Of a stretch of 64,000 nt of DNA, positions 1 to 10,028 are shown piece after piece. The position numbers were made by a program, and so were the translations under genes. The notes beneath the pieces are model-generated. The model was given only the letters and a program-made list of their open reading frames with translations. It was not told the DNA's origin and did no database searches. Where the stretch lies: positions 5,146,001-5,210,000 of the forward strand of contig CP085830.1 in assembly GCA_020809705.1 (NCBI GenBank), written 5' to 3'. This stretch comes from Calonectria ilicicola (Eukaryota; Ascomycota; Sordariomycetes; Hypocreales; Nectriaceae). Numbering within the stretch: position 1 is the stretch's first letter; every line of letters starts with the position of its first letter.

Positions 1-587
1 CGTGCATCCGAGATCAGTCCCATGCAACCTTGTACCGCGTATTCAAAAGCCCATGGGTCGGCGAGCCGCTAAATGAGGTGGCTCTCGCATCCTTCTCACG
101 AACAAATTCATCTCTCACTGCATTTTATGCAAGCTGGAACGGTGCGACTGAAGTGGCCAGCTGGCGTGTGTACGGGGCTTCGGAAGATGACGAGTTATTC
201 CGAGAGGTGTCCACCGCGCCCAAAAAGGGGTTCGAAACCACCATTACCACTGCACATCATTACCCCAGAGCTTACGTGGAGGCACTGTCAGTGACTGGGG
301 AAGTCCTGGGTAAATCAGGTGTAATCACAACCTTCGTGCCCTCGGAAGCCACCGGGAGCCAATGCAGTGACTTTTGGTGCCCTGAACCACTGAGATGCAA
401 CGCGGCCAAGACGATCGATACCACCATTCCCCACCATGGCCCGAGATTTCCGGGCAACTGGCATAGCAATGTAATGGTCCAGGCCTTTAGTCTGAACCTG
501 CTTCTGACTATAAGCCTTATTGTATGTCTAAAGTATACTCGCCACAAGTCCAGGATTGCCCGGAGGCTCCATCGAATGTTGATTTAG
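1..587 (+). CDS. Arylsulfotransferase-family (ASST) membrane protein, 3' end only
   Basis: The frame is open from base 3 at the left edge to the stop at 585-587, giving about 194 C-terminal residues of a gene that begins outside the window. The stretch around 'YASWNGATEV.SWRVYG' and the following beta-rich segment ending 'GKSGVITTFVP' match the C-terminal part of fungal arylsulfotransferase (ASST_2, PQQ-propeller-like) proteins. A hydrophobic helix (VMVQAFSLNLLLTISLIVCLKY) followed by a basic tail (HKSRIARRLHRM) predicts a C-terminal membrane anchor, as is common in this fungal family. Bacterial ASSTs move sulfate between phenols; the fungal relatives are mostly uncharacterised, so the activity is inferred from family only. 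It converges on the repeat-peptide gene at 937-1401. Confidence 0.8.
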   Translation, partial: CIRDQSHATLYRVFKSPWVGEPLNEVALASFSRTNSSLTAFYASWNGATEVASWRVYGASEDDELFREVSTAPKKGFETTITTAHHYPRAYVEALSVTGEVLGKSGVITTFVPSEATGSQCSDFWCPEPLRCNAAKTIDTTIPHHGPRFPGNWHSNVMVQAFSLNLLLTISLIVCLKYTRHKSRIARRLHRMLI

Positions 588-936
588 TTCAAATTGTATT
601 ATTATGTACTAAAAAAAAATATACACGCATGCGACGTTGTGAAAAGGTAGAAAGAATAATGATAGTAATAATAAGCTACGCAAAACGCTACATGATGAAG
701 AAGATGCACCAAATGCATTTTTCCAAATGACGGGCGCGCACAAATATAATTCTACATGGATGTAACAGTGTTTAAATTTACTGCTTCTAGCCCTTCTTGA
801 AGACAGTAACTGAGTTGACGTGGTATGGCCCACCAGTCAGGCCGAACAGGAACTCGTTCATATGATGGGTGAAGATATTGTTGAACCGGACTGCCGTTGA
901 CCTGCAGGGCGGAAAAATATCGTCGCCTACTTTGAA
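588..936. other. Convergent spacer
   Basis: This AT-rich spacer lies between the 3' ends of two convergent genes. It contains an A-run near 610 and presumably both 3' UTRs. I see no gene in it. Confidence 0.6.
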
Positions 937-1401
937 CTAGTTCTGAATTGTCTGTTTGGTGTTCTGGGTGTAGATGTAACGAGCATCGAGTTCAGCATCG
1001 TCGCGCTTGTCTTGGATTGTCTGCTTAGTGTTCTGAGTATAGATGTAACGAGCATCAAGTTCGGCATCGCCGCGCTTGTTTTGGATAGTCTGCTTGGTAT
1101 TTTGGGTGTAAATGTATCGGGCGTCAAGCTCGGCGTTGTCTCGCTTGTCCTGGATTGTCTGCTTGTTGCTCTGGGTGTAAATGTAACGAGCGTCAAGATC
1201 AGCGTTGTCCCGCTTGTCCGAAATCGTTTGCTTGGTGTTCTGGGTGTAGATATATCGGGCATCCAAATCCGCATCTGCTCCAAAACCGTTAATATCTCCA
1301 ATGTCAGTTTAGGCAAATATTGTAAACTGACTGGCCACCGGGGCCGCCTGGGCAAGAGGAGCCACAGCAAGAGCAAGAGCACAAAGTGTACGGACGAGCA
1401 T
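937..1401 (-). CDS. Secreted tandem-repeat peptide precursor with Lys-Arg (kexin-type) sites
   Basis: Read on the minus strand as exon 1401-1332, a 57-nt GTCAGT...GCAG intron (1331-1275), and exon 1274-937, encoding 135 aa. Residues 1-20 are a clear signal peptide (MLVRTLCALALAVAPLAQAA). The rest is five head-to-tail 23-residue repeats of the type (N/D)A(D/E)LDARYIYTQ..KQTI.(D/N)KR(D/G); the last stops after 20 residues without a KR. Splicing joins the signal peptide in frame exactly to the first repeat, which supports the intron. Kexin cleavage after each KR would release nearly identical Tyr-containing peptides, the layout of fungal KEP proteins, including dikaritin RiPP precursors (ustiloxin, phomopsin, asperipin) and repellent-type peptides. 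It is not an alpha-pheromone precursor of a type I know. No UstY (DUF3328) or tyrosinase gene is visible in the window, but the left flank is missing. A TATA-like element (TTATAA on the minus strand) lies about 135 bp upstream. Confidence 0.8.
940..1274 (-). repeat. Five in-frame tandem repeats, 69-bp period
   Basis: The units on the minus strand are 1274-1207 (its first base comes from exon 1), 1206-1138, 1137-1069, 1068-1000 and 999-940. The period is 69 bp, i.e. 23 codons. The segment DARYIYTQ and the KQTI motif are identical in all five copies; changes are confined to the linker around KR and to two positions after TQ. Confidence 0.92.
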
Positions 1402-4400
1402 GATGAATGTAGTTAACCGAGAATTCGAAAAATGAATGTGGTAATGATAGTCTAGAATATGTTAAAAGGAATGAGATGTGATGATAGAATAAGTTTGACA
1501 GGCAGATTTTACTCTAACAGGTGGGTATCTCCTGGTTATAACAACACAGCCATTATTCAAATGCACAATGGGACCAGGGTGGACATGGCTCTCTTGTGTC
1601 AAAAATAATGAAACCCGCCCTGTGAGGAAATCAATGCACTACGAGCTGTGATTCATTTACAAGGACATGCTGTGGGCGGCGGGGCCAGCATCCCTTGGAA
1701 CCTGTTGGCAAAAGTTAAATACATTGCTCGCATGGAGCCGCTAGTAGGTATCGGGAGTTGCTAAGCTTGGGCCTCGGTTTCGCGTCTAAGCCTTGCAGGT
1801 GGGCTAATGTCATTTTGCCCAGAGCACGGATTACGACCGAGTTCCGAGCCCAAGGGTCCCTCCATTTCCAACTAACCCTATGTGTCTCAGTCCTCGTTTT
1901 CTCTCCTTTTGCCGCCATGGAATGCAGATCAACAGCAATGACTGAGCGGGAGCCGGCGAATTTTGACCCAAAATCGCCGTTCCCTCACTCCAAAGAAGCG
2001 TGATGACACTGCTAAGGCGCTTCGGCTTCATGGGATATTCGACCCTGAAGCACATGACGTTATCCTACTCAATGACATAATTTTTTCCTTACGAAGGAAT
2101 CAACATGGTGTATGTCCTTCAAGAGTTAAAATTTCTCTCCCCTTGATCATTGTGATGCAGTCAAGAAGACGGCAATGTTGAACACACAAGCAGGGCTACC
2201 CTCCCAAAACAATTTTTCATAACAAACCTGGTCTATTCATAGGAGGCTGAGTGGGATTTATTCCGAAAGATAATACTACCCTCGCCCGCATGACCAGAGG
2301 AACCTAGGCGTACCCGCTGAGTCCGCGGATTCCGTCCTCATGCGTGCGTTGCCGAGACCCGGAATGTGGGGGCAACTTCCGACTCAGGAGATATGCGTGG
2401 ATCAAGCGATTTGCTCAGCCAATGAAAGAAGCTATTACAGGGAAAAATTCCGCTTATTTTTTAAAGTTTCATGCCCTTGATGCTTGGCATGTTGACACAA
2501 ATTCTGGAAGCATCGAACCGAGACGGGGGAACGGCAAAGGGTTGTCGCAACGGCCATACAGAGAGCAGTCTAAACGCGACCCATGTTTCACAGCAAGAGA
2601 AATATCAATGGCCAAATTAGTCTGTTCTTGTCTCATGATACGAGGCTGCGCTCATTGTTGATGGCCAAGATAGCACAGACACCAAGCTAGCAAGTTCCTG
2701 TCGCCACTATTTCAGCATTAACCACGTTTCAAGTCCGAGAGCCTCAAGCAAAGTGAAAGAAATTATGCCACAAACTGTGACATGCACTTTGGGGAGTTTA
2801 CTAGCCTGATTGCTGAGTCTTGTCCAAAATCTATCAGTGGCAAGAAGAAGCAGTTACAATGACGTCATTTGAGTTCTAAAACCGACCCGTAGACAATCAC
2901 GCGAGTACAGAGTGAATATATAAATAATGCAAAATAACGTAAAGGGAGATTTCCTTCTTGGGCCAGGTTTAGTCTAAATGTGATGCCGGAAATATGAATA
3001 GACGTTGTGATGAAATGCCATCAGTCATGACCGTTGTTGGATGAGTGCAAATTTCAGCAGATGCACCCATCCTACGACAATATTGTGCGAGAAGACTTTT
3101 GCAAGGCCGAATGGCTAAACAATAGGACACCAAAACTTAATTAAAGTGTAATTATTCTTGAATGATCCCGCAAATATACAAGAAGGCCCGACAGGCGGAT
3201 ATCCTACAGGGTAGGCCAATCTACTTGAAAAATGTGGACATTGTAATCTTTACCTTTTGGTACAAGCTGAAGCCTCCATGTAGGCAGATCCTGCGTGAAC
3301 TGAGCGATACTAAAAATTGGCATTTAGCATGAGTCCGTTTTGCAATTACTTTTGCTTATGTCCAAACCGGCTTGCGTGCTGGTAACGCCTTTCTTTATAA
3401 AACTTTTTGGAACACACCATTTAAGAAGCCGACGATGCATACTAACACAAATGGGGCATTTTATTCAATTTACACAACATAACACAATTTACTATTCTCT
3501 ATCTGTTCTGATTGAAGTTTCTGTACCACAAGATTCTCTTCATTAAATTTTTATGTTGATGGTTGATAAGGTAAATTTCTGTCATCCAAGGCGGTAACAT
3601 CGGATTGCATTTCATTTTTATTTGACCAGAGTCCGTTTACCCTCCGATAATTTTTAACAAACCATCTTGCATCAGTATGCTTAGCACTCGTGCGTGGCAT
3701 ATTGATGTTGTCGCGACAAAGCGTAGTGGAAGATCTGACCTTGGACAATGAAAGGAACCCTGATGATCGGATCGGCCCGTTGCCATCGCATCAATATAAC
3801 CTTATGATTTGGGTTGAATTACTGAGTGACTCAAGAGCGCCGTCGCGAACGTTGTTTGAGTCCCTGCCCTGGTTTAATTCTTCTGCCAGTGAGAGACCCT
3901 GCAACTTTGCCGTCTCAATATTTCCGGTGAAGATCGACAAACAAGTCCCACTTGACAATTTACAATGACCAACAATGGATTCGGTTTTCACGGGTATAAT
4001 GGCTGGACGAGGCCCGTCCCGTGGCTTTGGTGACGTAGGAGGCACCAGTTGATGGAAGAAAAGGAGGAATCAGACGCCTCTTTGTTTTCTCAGAGGTGCT
4101 CGGACCTGACCAAGCGGAGATAAAATCATTGGGGCTCATTGGGCAAGGCAACCACAGTGGAGATCACGGCGTAGGCAGCGGCTTCGAATATCTCATCCGA
4201 AAGGGCTGCGCCAAGATTCGCGGGGGAATCGCGACTCCACGCGTTGGGATATCAGGCACCCAGTCGATGAACCGAGCAAAGGGATTGGATTGATCATTAT
4301 CGAGAGTCTGGTGCATTGGTTGAGCGCACAAAGTCTCCTCATTCTTCAAATTGCGACTCCGGGAATGACGGGAAATAGCATCGGCTCTAGCTTCTGTTAG

Positions 4401-4635
4401 TTTAGCTTAGCAATTATTTTGTCACAAGCTGAGATTTCCCCCTGCATTTTACCACTGCTGTCAACCAACAGTCTCCATCGCAAGGTGGGCGGCTAACTGG
4501 AAATCGCAGCGGCCGAAATTAACAACAGCCCTACCGTGACCGTGAACGAAAAAAAATAAGTGTCTGATGATGCCCTCCCGTAGCTTGAAGATCCCATCCA
4601 TTCTCGGTTCCCATTTTTCTGTTCGTATCAACACA
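1402..4635. other. Gene-poor gap
   Basis: About 3.2 kb with only short, low-quality reading frames on both strands. It should hold the promoters of the divergent flanking genes. A short protein-like stretch on the minus strand near 4165-4350 might be a relic, but I cannot assign it to a family. Confidence 0.55.
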
Positions 4636-5337
4636 ATGAAGCACTTGACTATTGCCTATGCGTCCCTCCTCTGCTGGGCGTCGCTTGTGACGGCGACAGC
4701 CACAGAGACAGAGTGGACAGACATGACCACTGTGTCAGACAGACCAACCTCATCTCCCTCTACCACTCCTATCGAAGACCAGCTTACTTCCCAGGGCTGT
4801 TACAGTTCGCCCTCAGACACTATGAAGCTTGAGAAAGGCGTGAGCTTTGTGTCTTCCGGGTCCTGCTACCAAGCGTGCAAGGGGAAGAACAAACCCGTCA
4901 TGCTATTGTACGCTACGAATTGTTACTGCGCCGACACTTATCCGGCCAGCGACTCGATGGTGGATGATTCCAAATGCAGCTATGGGTGTCCCGGCTACGT
5001 CAGAGAGGCTTGCGGAGGCCTGGGAGGCTTCTATAATGTCTTCAACACTGGCTTAGAGGTCGATGGTGTGGAACATGACAGCTCAAGCAAAGCGACCCAA
5101 ACTTCATCTGCCTCTGCCTCTGCCAGTTCGGGCAGCAGTTCGAAAGCGTCCGACTCGTCTTCAAGATCCTCGTACACCTCTGTCTCCGACTCTTCCTCAG
5201 CACCGACGCCAACTGTGCAATCGAGCAGAGCCAGCTCGACCCCTTCTGCTTCTGCTACTGGAGAAAATAGCGGTGTTGTCTCAGCGTCATCTTTGGTGCA
5301 TGTTTTGGCTTGGATTGGGCTTGCTTTGGCCCTATAG
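4636..5337 (+). CDS. WSC-domain GPI-anchored cell-surface protein
   Basis: Intronless, 233 aa. The ATG at 4636 (CACAATGAAG context) is preferred over an upstream in-frame ATG because it starts directly with the signal peptide (MKHLTIAYASLLCWASLVTATA). Residues about 54-145 form a WSC domain with eight cysteines (QGCY..., SCYQAC, ATNCYCAD, KCSYGCPG, EACGG). A Ser/Thr-rich stalk (about 150-215) follows, then a short hydrophobic C-terminus with no basic tail, which suggests GPI attachment rather than a Wsc1-type transmembrane sensor. The likely role is carbohydrate binding at the wall. A transmembrane sensor is less likely, because Wsc sensors have a cytoplasmic tail after the helix. Confidence 0.85.
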   Translation: MKHLTIAYASLLCWASLVTATATETEWTDMTTVSDRPTSSPSTTPIEDQLTSQGCYSSPSDTMKLEKGVSFVSSGSCYQACKGKNKPVMLLYATNCYCADTYPASDSMVDDSKCSYGCPGYVREACGGLGGFYNVFNTGLEVDGVEHDSSSKATQTSSASASASSGSSSKASDSSSRSSYTSVSDSSSAPTPTVQSSRASSTPSASATGENSGVVSASSLVHVLAWIGLALAL

Positions 5338-5632
5338 GATTACACCGCTGGGTCATATATGCCATAGGCAAGTTGGGTTAAATTAATTCGAGTCTAGTTC
5401 GACTCCCTGCTCGGTCTTGTATAATTAGAACATAGAATAATGTTGATTGGATGTGGTGGATGTCAAAACCTCTAATAAACATAACGCATATCATGTTTCG
5501 TCATTTAATGAAGCTGGTGAGAATGGTAGAGTGCAATTTGGCAAATAAAACAGCATGCTTCGTGTATTGTTGTAATGTTACTTATTATACTGATTGTACA
5601 CATCATAAACTCCCATCAAACTCATTAAATAT

Positions 5633-7084
5633 TTAGCGGACCAGAACGTTCTTAAATTGCCATGGGTCTTCCTCATCAATATCTTCCTTGAAGAGACCTG
5701 GGCGGCCCTCAAGAGGAGTCCAGTTGGTGTAGTGTCCCTCAACTGGCCCCAGATACGGCAGCTGCACTTGCAAACATCGACTAAAGTCGACCTCATCCAT
5801 CTCGACGATACCTTCCTTTGGGTTTTCCAGCGCCCACACCATGCCAGCTAGCACAGCAGAGGTGACCTGCAGACCGGTTGCATTCTGGTATGGCGCGATG
5901 CGGCGAGTCTCCTCAATAGACAGACGCGATCCGAACCAGTAAGCATTCTTCTCATGGCCGTAGAGTAGGACGCCGAGCTCGTCGATGCCATCCACAATCT
6001 CGTCTTCTTCGAGCACGTGCTGGACGGGCTGCGGCGTGCCACCGTTGCCAAACATTTCGTTCAACGAAAGGATCGCGTCGTTGGGAGGGTGATAGGCGTA
6101 GTGGCATGTTGGGCGGTAGATGACGGCACCGTTAGTGTCGCGCACCGTGAAGAAGTCGGGGACGGAGACGGATTCGTTGTGGGTGACGAGGAAGCCATAC
6201 TGAGGGCCAGGCGTAGGGCACCAACTGCGCACTCGTGTAGTAGCACCGGGCTGCTCTAGGTAAATGGCAGATCTGCAACCCTCCTTTTGCTCCTTGGCGT
6301 TTTCTGGCATCCACTTCTCATGTGTTCCCCAACCAAGCTCAGCTGGCTGCAGTCCCTCGGAAATCATGCCCTCGATAGACCAGGTGTTCCAGAAGGTGTT
6401 GAGTGGCTTTGGGTTCTTGGCCCGCTGCGTGTCGCGCTCGGCAACGTGGATTCCCTTGACACCAGCCCTCTGCATCAACTTGGCCCATCCCTCGCGGTCA
6501 GTGTGATGCGGTACATCAAACTTTAGACCGATGTCATTGGAAAGATTGACAAGCGCTTGCTTCACAAACCAAGACACCATACCTGGGTTAGCACCACATG
6601 TCGACATGGCTGTTGTGCCACCTGGATTGCTTGCTTTCTCCTTGCGGAGAGGCTCACGTAGAGCGTGGTTCGTTCGGTCAGCGTTGTCCGCATCCTTGTT
6701 GTAGTAGAATCCGAGCCAGGGCTCAATCACAGTGTCGATGTAGAGGACATCAAGCTTGCGGCATAGCTTCATGAGATCCAGTGAGCCAGTGTCGACGGAC
6801 ACATTGACACAGAAGCCCTGGCCCGCACCTTCAGTGAGAAGCGGCTTTAGGAGGGTGATGTAGTTTTCTTTGGTGATGTATTCCTTGATCTGGCGCACAC
6901 CGTGCTTTTTTAAGAGTTCTGTGCTTGGGGCATCATCGCGAGGGTCGACGACGACCATTCGGCTCTTGTCAAATCTGAAGTGACGTTCAATCAACGGTAA
7001 TACTCCACGGCCGATGGAGCCGAAGCCCAGCATGATGATGGGGCCGGAGATTTCTCCATATATGGGAAAATTGAGGAGCGTCAT
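5633..7084 (-). CDS. hss: Homospermidine synthase, bacterial type
   Basis: A single intronless frame of 483 aa, close to the length of bacterial homospermidine synthases. A Rossmann NAD-binding motif (GFGSIGRG, residues 20-27) opens the saccharopine-dehydrogenase-like fold; later come 'DTVIEPWLGFY' and 'STCGANPGMVSWFVKQAL', both typical of the family. The enzyme makes sym-homospermidine from two putrescines, or putrescine plus spermidine, using NAD+ as a hydride shuttle (EC 2.5.1.44). It is unrelated to plant HSS, which derives from deoxyhypusine synthase. The absence of introns, while most neighbours have them, fits acquisition from bacteria, though this is inference. An A/T-rich TATA-like site lies about 140 bp upstream on the minus strand. 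The next genes on the same strand are an FAD monooxygenase and a Zn2Cys6 regulator. Confidence 0.9.
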   Translation of the reverse strand: MTLLNFPIYGEISGPIIMLGFGSIGRGVLPLIERHFRFDKSRMVVVDPRDDAPSTELLKKHGVRQIKEYITKENYITLLKPLLTEGAGQGFCVNVSVDTGSLDLMKLCRKLDVLYIDTVIEPWLGFYYNKDADNADRTNHALREPLRKEKASNPGGTTAMSTCGANPGMVSWFVKQALVNLSNDIGLKFDVPHHTDREGWAKLMQRAGVKGIHVAERDTQRAKNPKPLNTFWNTWSIEGMISEGLQPAELGWGTHEKWMPENAKEQKEGCRSAIYLEQPGATTRVRSWCPTPGPQYGFLVTHNESVSVPDFFTVRDTNGAVIYRPTCHYAYHPPNDAILSLNEMFGNGGTPQPVQHVLEEDEIVDGIDELGVLLYGHEKNAYWFGSRLSIEETRRIAPYQNATGLQVTSAVLAGMVWALENPKEGIVEMDEVDFSRCLQVQLPYLGPVEGHYTNWTPLEGRPGLFKEDIDEEDPWQFKNVLVR

Positions 7085-8320
7085 TTTGTGCTGCTGCCCA
7101 AGGGGCGAAAGATTGGTAGATGTCTAGGTCTGCAACACAAAGCTTGGAAGTGGTGAGGGGCGTTGAGTGGGAGAAGCTTGGGTTGAGAGATGTGGGTGTG
7201 AGGAATGTCGTAGGAGAGCTATATTTATGGATACAAAGCGACGTCAAAAGATGAATTAAAAACGAGAATATGTGTTAAAAAGGAATCATGAAATCATTGG
7301 AACATCTGTCAAGATAAATGACATTCCAGTAGATGCACCAGAAGCTGTATTTAATGCCATTCTCAGGGATGATGGGAAAAAGGGAAAATCCGGCAGTTGC
7401 GTGGATGGTTAGCTGCAATAGGAAACGTGTCTCATGCTAATTTAGAAGTAGCGTCACAAGCGTCGAGAATGCGACTTAAAGACGCCAAGCGTGTCGACTA
7501 TGGCCAAGCGCTCGCACTATTGAAACGCCTCACTACCGTTGTCCCAACAAACCGGAACCCGGTCCCAAGAGAGGGGTAGACCCTGCGTCAAGGGACCAAG
7601 ATGTGGCTTTGAGGTTGGTTACTACGACATGTCAAGAATTTAATGTTGGCATTGTTCTCAATGCTCTCGCTGTAGAGATTTTTGCATGAAAGGCACATTG
7701 CTTTTTGGTGCCTCCGCTTCATATTAGCGAGGGCCTCGACCACGAGAGCGAGTAAGAACCCAGCCGACCAATGAGTCAATATTTCCGATTTGGTCGACCC
7801 TAGCTGCAGCGTGGCGCAACACGAGGAGAAGACAAAGTTCATGCATTCAGACAAGACTGGAAACTACCGCGATGCACTTGAGAAACATGGGTTAGTAGAT
7901 GACCGACAGAGGAAAAAAAAGAGGGGTCTTGCCTCCTTCTTTGGTCTCAACTGAATCTATGGAACTGCCCTGACCGCCTTCCCTTACACCTTTTACCCCT
8001 ATTCCATCGACTTACTCCCTGTCCTTTAGTTCGGTCAACAGACTGCTTAGGCTCTCAATGGAATCCCATGTCATTTTTTTTTCTTTTTTCTTTTACTTGG
8101 CATTTTTTAATGGATTATGCGACATAATTCGAGATGTTCAAATTTGAGCAGACACGGAAAACTGGAGAGGGTCGCATTTGGACTGGGGCATGTGGTGAGA
8201 TTCCAGCGAGTCAACTGGAACAGACGCTCGCCGTTCTAACAAACCATAACCAGTCATTTTGGCACACATTAAATCTAGCAGCTAGCAATGAAAAATTGCA
8301 GTTTATTCGCAGAGATTTGT
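7085..8320. other. Spacer between homospermidine synthase and monooxygenase genes
   Basis: It holds the homospermidine synthase promoter and the 3' region of the monooxygenase. Short frames on both strands (e.g. 7588-7854, minus) show no recognisable domain. T-rich tracts occur near 8075-8105. Confidence 0.55.
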
Positions 8321-9721
8321 CTAAACTAAATTATTACTGAATGGCTGTGATAATGCACATGTCCCCCTCAATTGCAACCGTAGGCTAAGTCTTACACGCA
8401 GAGCATTCGACTCCCGCAAACACGGGAAAACTGTCTCGCCTGTTTTTCTCGATTGTTCTTCCCATTTGTAATCCGGCAAAACGAACTTGTCTCGGCTAGC
8501 AAAGCCATTCCCCATGAATTTGTGAGCAAACTCCATTATCCTGGTCCATGAAATGAAGGCGATGATGCTATTTCGCAACCACAACCCCCAGGCCGTCTGG
8601 GGCGCGAGGATCCCAGGAACAAGAGCCGGAATCTTTTGCATCTCATTGATGATGGGCCTCATGCTCTCCTCATAACCGCGGAGTCCCGCTGAGAGGTCAC
8701 CCTTGTGCTTGGCCACCTCGCCTGCCAGGACATGGGCACCTGTCATGGCAAGAGTTGTGCCCAGACCAGTCGGACCTGGGGCGTAGCCAGAATCACCAAC
8801 CAGGACGAAGCGACCTTTGTAGAGATTTGGGGTTTTAATTTGCATAAACTCGTTTGCGTAAAAGTCATCCGACTCCATCATGCCCTTGATGATCTCTGGT
8901 GTTTTCCAGCCGACGCCTTCAAAGTACCGGGCCACGTATTGCTTGAGTGCATCGTCGCCTTTTTTCTGGGCTTCGCGGAAGGGCAGCGTGGCTTCGTGAT
9001 GACCGCGCGGGTGAATGCCCATGAGGACGCATCGATTGGCGCCCGATGGATCAAGTCCAAGGGCGACGAAGCGGCCTCCTGGGACGCTGTATGATCGCCC
9101 CAACTTGCTTCCCTGGACGAGATCCTGCTTGATGGAGAAGAATGCCACCCAGGAGCCGATACGATGCATGTGATCTTCGACGCCACAGCCGAGACCTAGC
9201 GCCCGCGTCCTTGAAGTGGCTCCGTCACAAGCAACCACAAGGTCGTATTGAGTTGCCGACAACATGCCATTGGCAAACTCAACGGTGACGGGTCCGCCCT
9301 CTGTCTCATTTTGCTGCACTGATGCGATTTGCTCGCCAAATACATAGTTGATGTTTTCGTTTGGCGCCGTCATGTTGTAGAGGATCTGCGAGAGATCGCC
9401 GCGATATATCTCGTACTCTGAGAGGAGCGACTGCTGATCGGGATTCCCAGTGGCACGGATGATGCCAAATGGTCGGCCGTTTTCGCGGACAAAACTGATG
9501 CCATCCATCGGAACCAGCTTGGATCGAACAGCCTCCTCCAGGCCGGGCATCTTCCGCATTACAGTAACGCCCGAAGTGCGAATGTCGACATTTTGTCCAT
9601 TGATACGCAGGTTGGGGAAGCGCTCAATGACAGTGACTTTGGCCCCAGCTTTGGCAAACCAGTAGGCCGCTGTCGGGCCTGCAATGGATGCGCCCACGAT
9701 GAGAACTCGTAATTTGGTCAT
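8321..9721 (-). CDS. FAD-dependent monooxygenase (PHBH/TetX-like)
   Basis: 466 aa from the ATG at 9721; the frame is open further upstream, but the FAD fold starts at this Met. Motifs: dinucleotide-binding 'VGASIAGPTAAYWFAKAG...VIER' (residues 9-35), the DG motif 'LVVACDGATSRTR', and the GD motif 'FVLVGDSGYAPGPTGLGTTLAM'. This is the class A flavoprotein hydroxylase family, which uses NAD(P)H and O2 to hydroxylate or epoxidise small molecules. The usual family ending 'LPDYKW' is followed here by about 40 extra residues of low complexity, either a lineage-specific tail or an unrecognised 3' intron. It lies between the homospermidine synthase and a regulator on the same strand, so a shared pathway is possible but not shown. 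Confidence 0.85.
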   Translation of the reverse strand: MTKLRVLIVGASIAGPTAAYWFAKAGAKVTVIERFPNLRINGQNVDIRTSGVTVMRKMPGLEEAVRSKLVPMDGISFVRENGRPFGIIRATGNPDQQSLLSEYEIYRGDLSQILYNMTAPNENINYVFGEQIASVQQNETEGGPVTVEFANGMLSATQYDLVVACDGATSRTRALGLGCGVEDHMHRIGSWVAFFSIKQDLVQGSKLGRSYSVPGGRFVALGLDPSGANRCVLMGIHPRGHHEATLPFREAQKKGDDALKQYVARYFEGVGWKTPEIIKGMMESDDFYANEFMQIKTPNLYKGRFVLVGDSGYAPGPTGLGTTLAMTGAHVLAGEVAKHKGDLSAGLRGYEESMRPIINEMQKIPALVPGILAPQTAWGLWLRNSIIAFISWTRIMEFAHKFMGNGFASRDKFVLPDYKWEEQSRKTGETVFPCLRESNALRVRLSLRLQLRGTCALSQPFSNNLV

Positions 9722-10028
9722 TGTAATTGAGAAGATGTGAATATTGATGGTGATTTCTAGATATTGCTTGACTATCCCGTTCCGTTTTATAGATGAATGT
9801 ACAACAGCTTGCCTGTCTTCTCTGAGCTGCCTGTTGGCTGATGGCTCGGGTGGTTTTGGTGCTCGGCCGGTCAGCATCTGGAAGACCCGAGGCTGGAGCC
9901 AATCAGAAGCCGCTTCGGATTTTTGCAAATGTCCGACGATTATTTGCGGTACAATTATTTAGTATCGAATGGTGATAATGATGATGATGATGATGATGTG
10001 TAAAGCTGTCCCCTGTTCCATTAATTAT
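9722..10028. other. Promoter region of the monooxygenase, with a microsatellite
   Basis: It contains the monooxygenase upstream region and an (ATG)7 tract; otherwise there is no gene. Confidence 0.6.
9978..9998 (+). repeat. (ATG)7 microsatellite
   Basis: Seven perfect ATG units in non-coding DNA just past the 3' end of the regulator gene at 10029-12131. Confidence 0.95.

Noticed and set aside
228..240. GGTTCGAAACC-like T-loop motif suggesting a tRNA
   Set aside because: It lies inside the arylsulfotransferase coding region and no cloverleaf can be drawn around it.
927..1416. Overlapping long frames on both strands across the repeat gene
   Set aside because: Tandem repeats keep every frame open; only the minus-strand frame with signal peptide, splice junction and KR sites makes a sensible protein.
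2344..2661. Plus-strand frame of 105 codons in the first gap
   Set aside because: No signal peptide, domain, composition or splice context supports it.
4164..4349. Minus-strand fragment that looks protein-like
   Set aside because: Too short, no family recognised, and neighbouring frames are broken; at most an unidentifiable relic.
8705..9186. Frames antisense to the FAD monooxygenase
   Set aside because: They are shadows of the well-supported flavoprotein gene.
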